Below are positions 45,392 through 55,515 of a DNA stretch of 64,000 nucleotides, in pieces. How positions within the stretch are numbered: position 1 is the stretch's first letter; each line of letters begins with the position of its first letter. The DNA is taken from NCBI RefSeq assembly GCF_000425785.1, contig NZ_AUEC01000026.1, positions 33,631 through 97,630 on the forward strand, read 5' to 3'. The stretch comes from Pseudomonas taiwanensis DSM 21245 (GTDB taxonomy: Bacteria > Pseudomonadota > Gammaproteobacteria > Pseudomonadales > Pseudomonadaceae). The position numbers and the translations under genes are program-made. The notes beneath the pieces are model-generated. The model was not told the origin of the DNA. It did not search any database and saw only the letters and a program-made list of their open reading frames with translations.

Positions 45392-46252
45392 ATGCAAAAG
45401 CTCACCCTGCCCGCGCCGGCCAAGCTCAACCTGTGGCTGCATATCATCGGTCGTCGCCCGGACGGCTACCACGAACTGGAAACCGTGTTCCAGTTCCTCG
45501 AACACGGTGACGAGCTGAGCTTCGCCCTACGTGACGACGGCCAGGTCCGCCTGCACACCGAGATCGACTCGGTGCCACATGACAGCAACCTGATCGTGCG
45601 CGCCGCCCGTAAACTGCAGGAGCAGTCTGGCACCCACCTGGGCGCCGACATCTGGTTGACCAAGGTTTTACCCATGGGCGGTGGAATCGGTGGCGGCAGT
45701 TCCGATGCCGCGACCACCCTGCTGGCCCTGGACCACTTGTGGCAGCTGGGCTGGGATGAAGACCGACTGGCGAGCCTGGGCCTGTCCCTGGGCGCCGATG
45801 TCCCCGTATTCGTTCGCGGTCATGCAGCTTTCGCCCAAGGTGTCGGCGAGCAGCTGACCCCGGTCGACCCCGAAGAGCCCTGGTACGTCGTACTGGTGCC
45901 GCAAGTCTCTGTCAGTACTGTAGAAATTTTTTCGCATCCACAGTTGACACGTGATTCCCTCCCCCTTAAGATGCGCCCCGTTCCCGAGGGAAACAGTCGA
46001 AATGACTGCCAACCGGTGGTAGAGCAGAGTTACCCAGAAGTTCGCAATGCGTTGAATTCATTGGGTAAATTCACTGAAGCTCGACTGACCGGCACTGGAA
46101 GTTGTGTGTTTGGGGCCTTCCCAAGCAAAGCCGAAGCTGATAAAGTTCTGGCCCTTCTTTCAGAGACCCAAACAGGGTTTGTGGCGAAAGGAAGCAATGT
46201 TTCGATGTTGCATCGCAAGCTGCAAAGTCTGATCAAGAAGTCGAGTGCCTAG
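45392..46252 (+). CDS. ispE: 4-diphosphocytidyl-2-C-methyl-D-erythritol kinase
   Basis: An MEP-pathway kinase for isoprenoid synthesis. The 286-residue GHMP kinase has [20 protein letters not shown] and the ATP loop [20 protein letters not shown], with [11 protein letters not shown] near the C-terminus. The last third (from about 45905) has noticeably lower GC and fewer optimal codons than the first part. It contains a near-consensus promoter for tRNA-Gln/prs, which explains the composition shift. Confidence 0.96.
   Translation: MQKLTLPAPAKLNLWLHIIGRRPDGYHELETVFQFLEHGDELSFALRDDGQVRLHTEIDSVPHDSNLIVRAARKLQEQSGTHLGADIWLTKVLPMGGGIGGGSSDAATTLLALDHLWQLGWDEDRLASLGLSLGADVPVFVRGHAAFAQGVGEQLTPVDPEEPWYVVLVPQVSVSTVEIFSHPQLTRDSLPLKMRPVPEGNSRNDCQPVVEQSYPEVRNALNSLGKFTEARLTGTGSCVFGAFPSKAEADKVLALLSETQTGFVAKGSNVSMLHRKLQSLIKKSSA
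45944..45972 (+). promoter_or_regulatory. Sigma-70-type promoter inside ispE (tRNA-Gln/prs)
   Basis: TTGACA (45944-45949), a 17-base spacer and TAAGAT (45967-45972). The -35 is perfect, the spacing is optimal, and the -10 matches 4 of 6. It lies about 300 bases before tRNA-Gln and should drive the tRNA and prs. Confidence 0.75.
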
Positions 46253-46271
46253 CGCTCGCAGCAACAGATAC

Positions 46272-46346
46272 AGGGGCGTCGCCAAGCGGTAAGGCAGCAG
46301 GTTTTGATCCTGCCATGCGTTGGTTCGAATCCAGCCGCCCCTGCCA
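46272..46346 (+). tRNA. tRNA-Gln (UUG)
   Basis: A 75-base cloverleaf. Acceptor AGGGGCG/CGCCCCT encloses it, then discriminator G and encoded CCA (46344-46346). The anticodon stem GCAGG/CCTGC holds the loop TTTTGAT with anticodon TTG (46304-46306). The T-loop reads TTCGAATC. It sits between ispE and prs, as in other pseudomonads. Confidence 0.96.
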
Positions 46347-46393
46347 TTTTCCTTATACTCATCCAGGTTACCCTCAGCCTTCAGGTACTGCGC

Positions 46394-47335
46394 GTGTCCA
46401 AGATGATGGTCTTTACGGGGAATGCCAACCCCGATCTGGCTCGGCGTGTCGTACGTCAGCTGCACATTCCACTGGGTGATGTTTCTGTCGGCAAATTCTC
46501 CGACGGCGAAATCAGTGCTGAGATCAATGAAAACGTTCGCGGTAAGGACGTCTTCATCATCCAGCCAACCTGTGCCCCAACCAACGACAACCTGATGGAA
46601 CTGGTCGTGATGGCTGATGCCTTCCGCCGCTCCTCAGCGTCGCGAATCACCGCCGTGATTCCTTACTTCGGATACGCCCGCCAGGACCGCCGTCCGCGTT
46701 CGGCACGTGTAGCCATCAGCGCCAAAGTCGTCGCTGACATGCTCACTGTCGTGGGTATCGACCGTGTTCTCACCGTCGACCTGCACGCTGACCAGATCCA
46801 GGGTTTCTTCGATATCCCCGTCGACAACATCTACGGCTCGCCCGTACTGGTCGACGACATCGAAGACCAGCGTTTCGAGAACCTGATGATCGTTTCCCCG
46901 GACATCGGTGGTGTCGTGCGCGCACGTGCCGTCGCCAAGTCCCTGGGTGTCGATCTGGGTATCATCGACAAGCGCCGCGAGAAGGCTAACCACTCCGAGG
47001 TCATGCACATCATCGGCGACGTCGAAGGGCGCACCTGCATCCTGGTAGACGATATGGTCGACACCGCCGGCACTCTGTGCCACGCGGCCAAGGCCCTGAA
47101 AGAACACGGCGCTGCCAAGGTTTACGCCTACTGCACGCACCCTGTCCTGTCGGGCCGCGCGATCGAGAACATCGAGAAGTCGGTACTGGACGAGCTGGTG
47201 GTGACCAACACCGTTCCGCTGTCCGCCGCTGCTCAAGCCTGTGACCGTATCCGCCAGTTGGATATCGCACCGGTTGTCGCTGAAGCGGTACGCCGCATCA
47301 GCAACGAAGAATCGATCAGTGCGATGTTCCGCTAA
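46394..47335 (+). CDS. prs: Ribose-phosphate pyrophosphokinase
   Basis: Makes PRPP from ribose 5-phosphate and ATP, feeding purine, pyrimidine, His, Trp and NAD synthesis. The 313-residue protein starts at GTG (46394, Met-Ser-Lys-Met-Met). It has [20 protein letters not shown], the flexible [20 protein letters not shown] and the PRPP loop [19 protein letters not shown]. Upstream in-frame codons lie in the tRNA spacer. It is likely cotranscribed with tRNA-Gln from the promoter inside ispE, then ends at a strong terminator. Confidence 0.97.
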   Translation: MSKMMVFTGNANPDLARRVVRQLHIPLGDVSVGKFSDGEISAEINENVRGKDVFIIQPTCAPTNDNLMELVVMADAFRRSSASRITAVIPYFGYARQDRRPRSARVAISAKVVADMLTVVGIDRVLTVDLHADQIQGFFDIPVDNIYGSPVLVDDIEDQRFENLMIVSPDIGGVVRARAVAKSLGVDLGIIDKRREKANHSEVMHIIGDVEGRTCILVDDMVDTAGTLCHAAKALKEHGAAKVYAYCTHPVLSGRAIENIEKSVLDELVVTNTVPLSAAAQACDRIRQLDIAPVVAEAVRRISNEESISAMFR

Positions 47336-47359
47336 GCGGAACACCTGCTGACGAAAAGC

Positions 47360-47398
47360 GCCCCGCCCCAACACCTGTTGTTGGGGCGGGGCTTTTTT
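47360..47398 (+). terminator. prs terminator
   Basis: GCCCCGCCCCAA/TTGGGGCGGGGC, a 12-bp stem (47360-47371, 47381-47392) followed by T6. It separates prs from rplY. Confidence 0.93.
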
Positions 47399-47456
47399 GC
47401 CATCCCCGTTGGCGCTGGTCGCAAACGCCCTCGGGAGGCTATTTTGGAGATACAAA

Positions 47457-48050
47457 ATGACTGACTTCATCCTGAACGCCCAAGCGCGTACTGACCTGGG
47501 GAAAGGTGCGAGCCGCCGCCTGCGTCACTCCGCCAACATCCCTGCCGTTGTCTACGGTGGCGATAAAGAAGCCCAATCCCTGACCATCCTGGCCAAGGAA
47601 ATCACCAAGCTGTTCGAAAACGAAGCTGCCTTCAGCCACGTTATCGAACTGAACGTCGACGGCGCCAAACAGAACGTCGTGGTCAAGGCCATGCAGCGCC
47701 ACCCGGCCAAAGGCTTCATCATGCACGCCGACTTCGTTCGCGTCGTTGCAGGCCAGAAGCTGACCGCCAAAGTGCCGGTTCACTTCATCAACGAAGAAGC
47801 CCCGGTCAAGAAAGGCGGCGAAATCTCCCACGTAGTGGCCGAGGTTGAAGTTTCCTGCGAAGCCAAGGACCTGCCTGAGTTCATCGAAGTCGACCTGGCC
47901 AAGGCTGAAATCGGCACCATCATCCACCTGTCGGACCTGAAAGCTCCGAAAGGCGTAGAGTTCGTCGCTCTGGCCCACGGTGATGACAAAGCTGTTGCCA
48001 ACGTTCACGCTCCGCGCGTTGCTCCAGAAGCTGAAGGCGCTGCCGAGTAA
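47457..48050 (+). CDS. rplY: 50S ribosomal protein L25 (general stress protein Ctc type)
   Basis: A 5S rRNA-binding ribosomal protein. The 197-residue form carries the N-terminal L25 domain ([28 protein letters not shown]) and the longer C-terminal TL5/Ctc domain ([20 protein letters not shown]). It ends in an Ala/Glu tail. The start MTDFIL follows GGAGA. It is between the prs terminator and pth, 80 bases upstream of the latter, and may be transcribed with it. Confidence 0.96.
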   Translation: MTDFILNAQARTDLGKGASRRLRHSANIPAVVYGGDKEAQSLTILAKEITKLFENEAAFSHVIELNVDGAKQNVVVKAMQRHPAKGFIMHADFVRVVAGQKLTAKVPVHFINEEAPVKKGGEISHVVAEVEVSCEAKDLPEFIEVDLAKAEIGTIIHLSDLKAPKGVEFVALAHGDDKAVANVHAPRVAPEAEGAAE

Positions 48051-48129
48051 TCCACTCGCGCGCCGGTGTTGACCGGGTTACAGTGCCCCGCGCCCTGTAA
48101 CCCACCAACTCCAAGGAAGAGCCCCTGAC

Positions 48130-48714
48130 GTGACCGCCATCCAGTTGATCGTTGGCCTGGGTAACCCCGGCCCCGAATACGAACAGACCCGGCATAACGC
48201 AGGGGCTCTTTTCGTTGAACGCCTTGCCAGCGCCCAGCGCGTGTCGCTGACCGCTGACAAAAAATATTTCGGCCTGACGGCTAAGTTCAGCCATCAGGGT
48301 CACGACGTTCGTCTGCTGATCCCCACCACCTACATGAACCGCAGCGGCCAGTCCGTGGCGGCATTGGCCAATTTCTTCCGCATCAAGCCGGAGGCCATTC
48401 TGGTGGCGCATGACGAACTCGACCTGCCTCCGGGCGTTGCCAAGCTCAAGCGCGGCGGCGGCCATGGAGGGCACAACGGCCTGCGCGACATCATCGCGCA
48501 GCTCGGCAACCAGAACGACTTCCACCGCCTGCGGCTTGGCATCGGCCACCCGGGCGACGCCAAACTGGTCTCCAACTTCGTCCTGGGCCGCGCGCCGCGC
48601 GCCGAGCAGGAGAAGCTCGACGCCAGCATCGATTTTGCCCTCGGCGTGATGCCGGACGTGCTCGCTGGCGACTTCGCCAAGGCGATGCGCGAACTGCACA
48701 GCCAGAAGGCCTGA
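48130..48714 (+). CDS. pth: Peptidyl-tRNA hydrolase
   Basis: Recycles peptidyl-tRNA released from ribosomes. The 194-residue protein starts at GTG (48130). It has [20 protein letters not shown] (catalytic His), [16 protein letters not shown] and [20 protein letters not shown] (the basic/RNA-facing strand). Its length and motifs are standard. ychF follows after 22 bases, the usual pth-ychF pair. Confidence 0.96.
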   Translation: MTAIQLIVGLGNPGPEYEQTRHNAGALFVERLASAQRVSLTADKKYFGLTAKFSHQGHDVRLLIPTTYMNRSGQSVAALANFFRIKPEAILVAHDELDLPPGVAKLKRGGGHGGHNGLRDIIAQLGNQNDFHRLRLGIGHPGDAKLVSNFVLGRAPRAEQEKLDASIDFALGVMPDVLAGDFAKAMRELHSQKA

Positions 48715-48736
48715 TTTCCTAGAGAGGGGAACACCC

Positions 48737-49837
48737 ATGGGTTTCAATTGCGGCATCGTCGGCCTGCCCAACGTCGGCAAGTCCACCCTGTTCAACGCCC
48801 TGACCAAGTCCGGCATCGCGGCGGAGAACTTCCCTTTCTGCACCATCGAGCCGAACAGCGGCATCGTGCCGATGCCTGATGCGCGCCTGAACGCGCTGGC
48901 GGAAATCGTCAAGCCGAACCGCATCCTGCCGACCACCATGGAATTCGTCGACATCGCCGGCCTGGTGGCGGGCGCATCCAAAGGTGAAGGCCTGGGCAAC
49001 AAGTTCCTGGCCAACATCCGCGAAACCGACGCAATCGCCCACGTGGTGCGCTGCTTCGAAGACGAGAACGTGATTCACGTCTCCAACAGCGTCGACCCCA
49101 AGCGCGACATCGAGATCATTGACCTCGAACTGATCTTCGCCGACCTCGACAGCTGCGAAAAGCAACTGCAGAAGGTTGCCCGTAACGCCAAAGGTGGCGA
49201 CAAGGAAGCCCTGGCACAGAAGGCCATCCTTGAGCAGCTCATTCCGCACTTCACCGAAGGCAAGCCTGCGCGCAGCCTGATGAAGAACATGAGCGCCGAA
49301 GACAAGGCCGTGATCCGTGGCTTCCACCTGCTGACCAGCAAGCCAGTCATGTACATCGCCAACGTTGCCGAAGACGGCTTCGAAAACAACCCGCACCTGG
49401 ACGTGGTCAAGGCCATCGCCGAGGAAGAAGGCGCGGTCGTGGTGCCGGTGTGCAACAAGATCGAGGCGGAAATCGCCGAGCTGGATGAAGGCGAAGAGAA
49501 GGACATGTTCCTCGAGGCCCTGGGCCTGGAAGAGCCTGGCCTGAACCGCGTGATCCGTGCCGGTTACCAGTTGCTGAACCTGCAGACCTACTTCACTGCC
49601 GGCGTGCAGGAAGTACGTGCCTGGACCGTACGCGTCGGCGCTACCGCGCCTCAGGCCGCTGGCGTGATCCACACCGACTTCGAAAAAGGCTTCATCCGCG
49701 CTGAAGTTGTCGCCTACGACGACTTCATCCAATTCAAGGGTGAAAGCGGCGCCAAGGAAGCCGGTAAATGGCGTCTGGAAGGCAAGGACTACATCGTCAA
49801 GGACGGTGACGTGATGCACTTCCGCTTCAACGTCTGA
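48737..49837 (+). CDS. ychF: Redox-regulated ATPase/GTPase YchF
   Basis: An Obg-family P-loop NTPase that prefers ATP and acts in ribosome-associated and oxidative-stress regulation. The 366-residue protein has the G1 motif [17 protein letters not shown]3 [19 protein letters not shown], and the C-terminal TGS-type domain [17 protein letters not shown]. The start follows AGAGAGGGGAA. It is downstream of pth and ended by a strong terminator. Confidence 0.96.
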   Translation: MGFNCGIVGLPNVGKSTLFNALTKSGIAAENFPFCTIEPNSGIVPMPDARLNALAEIVKPNRILPTTMEFVDIAGLVAGASKGEGLGNKFLANIRETDAIAHVVRCFEDENVIHVSNSVDPKRDIEIIDLELIFADLDSCEKQLQKVARNAKGGDKEALAQKAILEQLIPHFTEGKPARSLMKNMSAEDKAVIRGFHLLTSKPVMYIANVAEDGFENNPHLDVVKAIAEEEGAVVVPVCNKIEAEIAELDEGEEKDMFLEALGLEEPGLNRVIRAGYQLLNLQTYFTAGVQEVRAWTVRVGATAPQAAGVIHTDFEKGFIRAEVVAYDDFIQFKGESGAKEAGKWRLEGKDYIVKDGDVMHFRFNV

Positions 49838-49857
49838 GACCAGGCCAGTCGCGATAC

Positions 49858-49897
49858 GAAAACCCCTTGGGCAGCAATGCCCAAGGGGTTTTCTTTT
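49858..49897 (+). terminator. ychF terminator
   Basis: GAAAACCCCTTGGGC/GCCCAAGGGGTTTTC, a perfect 15-bp stem (49858-49872, 49879-49893) followed by TTTTG, 20 bases after the ychF stop. Confidence 0.93.
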
Positions 49898-50058
49898 GCC
49901 CGCTGGGCAGCCGTGAGCCCTTCCTGGCCCCGGTAAGCCAATTCCCAAGCTGATGTGACCTCAAGCAGCGGGTTGCAAGTTCGCAAATGTCTTGCATCCT
50001 TGAGGTTGATGGGGGCGCGCTAGTGCTGTAGAGCCCCCCACTTCCCGGAGCCTGCACC

Positions 50059-51780
50059 ATGGAAAAATCGCCTCGCGCCTCCCGCTTCGACTGGCAACGC
50101 TGGCTCCCCGGTCTGGCCACCCTGCTCCACTACCAACCCACCTGGCTCCCCAGGGACCTCGCCGCGGGCCTGGTCCTGACCACCATGCTGGTCCCCGTGG
50201 GGATCGCCTACGCCGAAGCCTCCGGGGTACCGGGCATCTACGGCCTGTATGCCACCATCGTCCCGCTGTTGGCGTACGCCCTGTTCGGCCCCAGCCGCAT
50301 TCTGGTGCTCGGCCCGGACTCGGCACTGGCGGCCCCCATCCTCGCCGTGGTGGTGCAATACGCCGCCAGCGACCCACAACGGGCTATCGCCATCGCCAGC
50401 ATGATGGCCCTGGTGGCCGGTGCGTTCTGCATGGTCGCCGGCCTGCTGCGGCTGGGCTTCATCACCGAACTGCTGTCCAAACCAATCCGCTATGGCTATA
50501 TGAACGGCATTGCCCTGACGGTGTTGATCAGCCAGCTACCCAAGCTGTTCGGCCTTTCGTTCGACAGCCAGGGCCCTTTGCGCGATCTCTGGCAACTGGC
50601 CCAGGCCTTGTTCGCCGGCCAAGGCCATTGGCCAAGCTTCGCGGTGGGTGGCGCCAGCCTGGCGTTGATCGTGTTGCTCAAACCCTACAAACGTCTCCCC
50701 GGCATCCTCATCGCGGTGGTGCTGGCCACCGTGGCCGTGAGCGTGCTGAACCTGGACCAGCAGGGCGTGAAGGTGCTCGGCGAGCTGCCCCAGGGCCTGC
50801 CCAGTTTCACCTTTCCATGGCTGAGCGACATTGATCTGGTGGAGGTGCTACTGGGCGGCATCGCCGTGGCACTGGTGTCCTTCGCTGACACTAGCGTGCT
50901 GTCGCGCACCTACGCCGCTCGCTTGAAGGCTCCGGTGAACCCGAACCAGGAAATGTTCGGCCTGGGCGTGGCCAATCTGGCGTCCGGGTTGTTCCAGGGC
51001 ATCCCCATCAGCAGCAGCTCGTCACGCACCCCAGTCGCCGAAGCTGCTGGCTCCAAGACCCAACTGACCGGCATCATCGGCGCGCTGGCAGTCACGCTCC
51101 TGTTGCTGGTGGCGCCCAACCTGATGCGCTATCTGCCCAACAGCGCCCTGGCGGCAGTGGTGATCGCCGCCGCGCTGGGGCTGTTCGAGTTCGCCGACCT
51201 CAAGCGCATCTTCCGTATGCAGCAATGGGAGTTCTGGTTGTCGTTCACCTGCTTCGTCGGCGTGGCGGTGTTCGGCGCTATTCCTGGCATCGGCATCGCG
51301 GTGGTGATCTCGGTGATCGAATTTCTCTGGGACGGCTGGCGTCCGCATTTCGCCGTGCTGGGCCGTGTGGATGGCACCCGCGGTTACCACGACATCGAGC
51401 GCCACCCGCACGCACGACGGATTCCGGGGCTGGTGCTGCTGCGTTGGGATGCTCCGCTGTTCTTCGCCAATGCCGAGCAGTTCCATAACACCGTAATGGC
51501 AGCGATCGACGAGTCGCCGACCCCGGTACAACGCCTGGTGGTGGCCGCCGAGCCTGTGACCAGCATCGACATCACCTCCGCTGACATGCTCGCCGAACTG
51601 GACCGCATCCTTGAATCCCGCGGCGTTGAGCTGCAATTTGCCGAGATGAAAGACCCGGTCAAGGACAAGATGAAGCGCTTCGAGCTGTTCCATTGCATTG
51701 GTGCGCAGGCCTTTCATCCCACGGTAGGCGCCGCCGTGGATGCCTACCTGAAGGATACCGGCGTCGACTGGCAGCCCTAG
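50059..51780 (+). CDS. SulP-family anion permease with STAS domain
   Basis: A 573-residue inner-membrane transporter of sulfate, bicarbonate or related anions. The N-terminal SulP core starts TWLPRDLAAGLVLTTMLVPV and AYAEASGVPGIYGLYATIVP, then continues through 10 or more spans. The C-terminal cytoplasmic STAS domain is at about 430-560 (VVAAEPVTSIDITSADMLAE). The start follows CGGAG. The gene stands alone after the ychF terminator and is convergent with the DUF2955 gene. The anion specificity cannot be read from sequence. Confidence 0.92.
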   Translation: MEKSPRASRFDWQRWLPGLATLLHYQPTWLPRDLAAGLVLTTMLVPVGIAYAEASGVPGIYGLYATIVPLLAYALFGPSRILVLGPDSALAAPILAVVVQYAASDPQRAIAIASMMALVAGAFCMVAGLLRLGFITELLSKPIRYGYMNGIALTVLISQLPKLFGLSFDSQGPLRDLWQLAQALFAGQGHWPSFAVGGASLALIVLLKPYKRLPGILIAVVLATVAVSVLNLDQQGVKVLGELPQGLPSFTFPWLSDIDLVEVLLGGIAVALVSFADTSVLSRTYAARLKAPVNPNQEMFGLGVANLASGLFQGIPISSSSSRTPVAEAAGSKTQLTGIIGALAVTLLLLVAPNLMRYLPNSALAAVVIAAALGLFEFADLKRIFRMQQWEFWLSFTCFVGVAVFGAIPGIGIAVVISVIEFLWDGWRPHFAVLGRVDGTRGYHDIERHPHARRIPGLVLLRWDAPLFFANAEQFHNTVMAAIDESPTPVQRLVVAAEPVTSIDITSADMLAELDRILESRGVELQFAEMKDPVKDKMKRFELFHCIGAQAFHPTVGAAVDAYLKDTGVDWQP

Positions 51781-51882
51781 GGTCTACATGAAACGTCTTG
51801 AGACGAACGTCAGGCCCGAGGCTGTTTTCAACGCAGCATCACCGAGTATCAAAGCTTTTCATACAAAGCCTGGCGGATGACA

Positions 51883-52902
51883 TCACGGCGTGACGACCTG
51901 CCTGGCACGACGCCTGTCGATCCAGATCAGCATCGCGCTGGCATACAACGACACCGCGACGAACAGTGCCATGCGCACGGCAAACGCACGGTACACATCC
52001 TGCCCGGCTGCACTGTCCTGCACCGATTGCCCCAGAAGGATCAGGAACGTCGTCAGGCAACTGATCCAAAAAGCCGGCGTCTGCTGCGTCATCACTGCCT
52101 GGTAGAGCCTGCGCGCCTGCCAAAGACAGAACAGCAGCCCCCACAAGAAGAACATCCACAGGTGCACGAACAGGCCAAGCGCACCCCACAGCAGGATCGC
52201 CAGCGCCCCGGCCAGCAGGGTCGAACCGATCAATTCGCGGCTGGCATGCCGCGCGCGGGTCTCGCCGGCCTGTTGCCCCAAGCTCACCGATTTCATGATC
52301 AGCGGCATGAACGTGTCCGGTGCGATCAATGCCAACAGAAACGCTGGCATCACGATCAGGGTGGCACGCAAGGCCACCCACCCAACCTCATTGTCATTCA
52401 GCCGTGCCGGGGGGGATGGGACGGGAGCATCGGCAGGTTCGGGGAACAACAGATGCGCCAGGGCACAGCCCAGGGTTGCCAGGAGCATGCCCTTGGCCAT
52501 GGCCTCGACCACCGACAGCGCCAGGGTGAAGTCACTTGTGCCTGCCGCGGCGATCATGGTCAGGCCGATGACCAGCAGGTTCGCCAGCAAGCCGTTGCCC
52601 CCCAGCAGGGCATAGCGCAGTACCAGGTATACGCCGGTGCCAACCACCAGCACCCCGCTGACCGGGGCATGGCGCAGCAACGGAATCAGCAACAGGCCAC
52701 TGCCGCAACTGAGCAGCACCAGCAGCGCCAGCAACGGCGCGGCGCGCAACGGCAGAGGTTGGCTGCGCATCGCCAGCAGCAGCACGGCGAACACAGGCGC
52801 CAGAATCGGCACCGGCAGGCCAAGGCCGAAACTGACCGCCAGGCACAACGCCGTGCCCCACGCCAAGCGCAGGGCGCGCAAGCGACGCAGCTCAATAGGC
52901 AT
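51883..52902 (-). CDS. DUF2955/FUSC-type inner-membrane transporter
   Basis: A 339-residue membrane protein with about ten transmembrane helices in two blocks. The first begins LRLAWGTALCLAVSFGLGLP, and the second (about 170-335) ends with a basic tail WIDRRRARQVV. The pattern fits the DUF2955/fusaric-acid-resistance (FUSC) group. It is the last gene of a tripartite set and overlaps the HlyD gene by 11 bases. By analogy with AaeAB-type systems it is probably the inner-membrane pump for aromatic acids or related toxic compounds (inference). Confidence 0.85.
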   Translation of the reverse strand: MPIELRRLRALRLAWGTALCLAVSFGLGLPVPILAPVFAVLLLAMRSQPLPLRAAPLLALLVLLSCGSGLLLIPLLRHAPVSGVLVVGTGVYLVLRYALLGGNGLLANLLVIGLTMIAAAGTSDFTLALSVVEAMAKGMLLATLGCALAHLLFPEPADAPVPSPPARLNDNEVGWVALRATLIVMPAFLLALIAPDTFMPLIMKSVSLGQQAGETRARHASRELIGSTLLAGALAILLWGALGLFVHLWMFFLWGLLFCLWQARRLYQAVMTQQTPAFWISCLTTFLILLGQSVQDSAAGQDVYRAFAVRMALFVAVSLYASAMLIWIDRRRARQVVTP

Positions 52903-53992
52903 AGGACATCCAGCTCATCAGCCACATGAACACCCTGGCCAACAGGTTCAGCGGGTTGCCTTCGCGAGGCAGCGCCATGACTTCGGCCTGACCGCCTACC
53001 CGCAGGCCGGCAGCGCTTTGCAGCTGATCGCGTTCCAGCTCGACGATTACCGGAAAGCGTTGCGCCGAACGCAACCACTCACGGCTGTTCTGCACCGTCG
53101 GTAAGCTGCCCGGCGGGGTACTCTGACCAACGCTCACGCCACGGCCAATACTGCGCACACGCCCGCGCAGCACCTTGCCCGGTAGTGCATCGAGCACCAC
53201 CAGTACCGGCGTACCGGACTGCAGGTAGCCAAGGTTGTTCTCGGTCATGTCGGCACTTATCCACAGATCATGGATGGCGATCAGGGTCATCATCGGGCTG
53301 CCTGCCGCGACGTAGTGGCCCACATCGGTACGCAGGTCGGTGATCAGGCCATTGGCCTCGGCCCGTACCACGGTGCGCGCCAGGTCCAGACGGGCCTTTT
53401 GCACATTGGCCGCGGCACTGCGCAACTGGGCGTTGTCCGCTTCAGCCCCGCCCTGCTGTTCACGGGCCCGCTCGACTTCCGCGCGGGCTGCGGCGACCTG
53501 GCTGATGGCCTGGTCGCGGGTCGCCTGGGCCCCTTCCAGACGCCGCACCGACACCGTGCCGGGGTCCTCGTCGATCAGCCGCTTCAACCGTTCGGCATCT
53601 TGCCGCGCCTTGCGCTCGTTGGCCTGGGCGGCCACCAGCGCGGCCTGGGCCGAGTCGATGCCAGCAGTATGGGCGCCGATCTGCCGGCGCATGGTGTCCA
53701 GGTCCGCTTCGGCCCGTGCCAACGCGATGCGGTACTGCTCGGGGTCCAGTTCGAACAGCACATCGCCCCTGCGCACTTCCTGGTTGTTGCCCACCGCCAC
53801 CCGCCTGATCTGGCCTGCCACTTCGGCACTGACCGGTACCACGTAGGCCTGCAAGCGGGCCTGCTGGGTGTAAGGCGTGAAGCGGTCGGCCAGCAGGTAC
53901 CAGACCAGGCTGACGACAATCAGCAGCAGCACCCAGCGCATGCCCCGGTCCGGTGCTGCTGGTGTCGGCGGTGTACCCTGGGCGTCGCTCAT
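52892..53992 (-). CDS. HlyD-family membrane fusion protein
   Basis: A 366-residue periplasmic adaptor. A single N-terminal membrane anchor (GMRWVLLLIVVSLVWYLLAD) precedes the lipoyl/biotinyl domain (VPVSAEVAGQIRRVAVGNNQ). A long coiled coil rich in Ala, Arg and Glu (about 110-205) and a C-terminal beta-barrel follow. It overlaps the outer-membrane factor gene upstream (ATGA) and the DUF2955 gene downstream. This makes it the bridge of the pump. Confidence 0.92.
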   Translation of the reverse strand: MSDAQGTPPTPAAPDRGMRWVLLLIVVSLVWYLLADRFTPYTQQARLQAYVVPVSAEVAGQIRRVAVGNNQEVRRGDVLFELDPEQYRIALARAEADLDTMRRQIGAHTAGIDSAQAALVAAQANERKARQDAERLKRLIDEDPGTVSVRRLEGAQATRDQAISQVAAARAEVERAREQQGGAEADNAQLRSAAANVQKARLDLARTVVRAEANGLITDLRTDVGHYVAAGSPMMTLIAIHDLWISADMTENNLGYLQSGTPVLVVLDALPGKVLRGRVRSIGRGVSVGQSTPPGSLPTVQNSREWLRSAQRFPVIVELERDQLQSAAGLRVGGQAEVMALPREGNPLNLLARVFMWLMSWMSYAY

Positions 53993-55503
53993 CTTCGCGT
54001 ACCTGTTTCCTGATGTTCAGGGGCTGGCCCATCGAGCAGCGTTCCCCAGTCGGTGCGTTGTTGCATCTGCTGGCGGGTCGCCGGCGGGATCGGCTCACCA
54101 ACCTGCTCCCAGCCTCCACCTAGCGCCTTGTACAGGCTCACCAGGCTGCTGACGGCGTTGCCTCGGCTGACCAGGTATCCGTCCTGCTGCTGCAACAGCA
54201 GCTGCTGGGCATCGAGCACCCGCTGAAAATCGGCGAAGCCCTCACGGTACTGCGAGCTGGCCAAGCTCAACGAACGTTGCGCGGCCTGCGACGCCTGCTG
54301 GCGAATACCGGCGCTTTCCAGCGAGCGCACCAGGCCGCTGGCGGCATCGTCCGCCTCGCGTGCAGCGTCGCGCACATTCTGGTGATACCGCTCGATCAAC
54401 TGCTGCAAACGCGCATCCTCCACCCGCACGGCGTTCTTGCGCCGGCCATAGTCGAACGGGTTCCAGATCAGGCTCGGTCCGGCTGCGAGGTCGAACGTAT
54501 CGGGCACGTGATTGGCCGTGACGAAGCTCCAGCCAATGCTGCCCAGCAAGCTCAACGACGGATAAAGATCAGCCTCGGCCACGCCCACCAGGGCCGACTG
54601 CGCCGCCACCGCCTGCTCGGCGGCGCGGATATCCGGGCGGCGTTGCAGCAGGTTGGCGGGCACGTCCTGCAGAACCGCCCGATCCGGCAGAGGCAACTGG
54701 CCATGGCGCGCTTCGAGCTCCGGCAACGGACCAGGCGGCCGGCCGATCAGCGAACACAGCACATTTCGCAAGGCATTCACCTGGTTCTGGAACTCGGGAA
54801 TGGTCGCCTGGGTGGCCAGGTACTGCGTGCGCGCCTGCTGCCAGTCCAGCTCGTCGTTTTCGCCATGGCGGAACAACCGCTCGGTGATTTCCAGGCTGCG
54901 GGCCTGGCGCCTGGCGTTTTCTTGGGCGATGGCCAGGCGCGCCTCGGCGGTGCGCAAGCCGAAATAGGTGTCGGCCACCTGCGCGCGCAGCAGCACCATG
55001 GCGTCGGCATAGTTGGCCTGGGAGGCGAAGTAGGCGGCATCGGCCGACTCGATGGCGCGGCTGAATCGTCCCCAGAAATCCACCTCCCAGGCAATGTCGA
55101 AACCCAGGCTGGACTGCCAGAACACCGAGTCACGAGCGGTCGGGGTGCCGGACTGGTCCTGCTTGAGGTACAGGCTTTGCGCACGTAACTGCTGCAACTG
55201 GGGATAGCGTCCGGTCTGCACAATGGCCAGTTGCGCACGTGCCTCGACGATGCGCAGGCCTGCCACCCGCAGGTTGGTATTCTGAGCGTCAGCCTCGGCA
55301 ATCAGCGCATCCAGCGTCGGGTCGGCGAACACCGCCCACCACCGGCTCAGATCAGGTGTCGGTGCGGTACGCCCCGCCTGTTCCAGCAGGGGTGTGCTCC
55401 AGCCTTGCAACCACCGGTCCTGGGGCGCCGCGAAATCCGGGCCGACCTGGCTACAGCCGGTGAGCACCAGCAACAGGATCAGGCCATGGCAGCGCTTGGG
55501 CAT
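53989..55503 (-). CDS. Outer-membrane efflux lipoprotein (NodT/OprM type)
   Basis: A 504-residue TolC-like outer-membrane channel with a lipoprotein signal (LILLLVLTGC, Cys about 18). It has the duplicated OEP helical repeats, including IVEARAQLAIVQTGRYPQLQ and the C-terminal repeat SSQYREGFADFQRVLDAQQL. The start lies 12 bases after the AI-2E gene and the stop overlaps the HlyD gene. It completes a tripartite exporter together with the HlyD and DUF2955 proteins. Confidence 0.93.
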   Translation of the reverse strand: MPKRCHGLILLLVLTGCSQVGPDFAAPQDRWLQGWSTPLLEQAGRTAPTPDLSRWWAVFADPTLDALIAEADAQNTNLRVAGLRIVEARAQLAIVQTGRYPQLQQLRAQSLYLKQDQSGTPTARDSVFWQSSLGFDIAWEVDFWGRFSRAIESADAAYFASQANYADAMVLLRAQVADTYFGLRTAEARLAIAQENARRQARSLEITERLFRHGENDELDWQQARTQYLATQATIPEFQNQVNALRNVLCSLIGRPPGPLPELEARHGQLPLPDRAVLQDVPANLLQRRPDIRAAEQAVAAQSALVGVAEADLYPSLSLLGSIGWSFVTANHVPDTFDLAAGPSLIWNPFDYGRRKNAVRVEDARLQQLIERYHQNVRDAAREADDAASGLVRSLESAGIRQQASQAAQRSLSLASSQYREGFADFQRVLDAQQLLLQQQDGYLVSRGNAVSSLVSLYKALGGGWEQVGEPIPPATRQQMQQRTDWGTLLDGPAPEHQETGTRR

Positions 55504-55515
55504 GACAGGCCTGGC

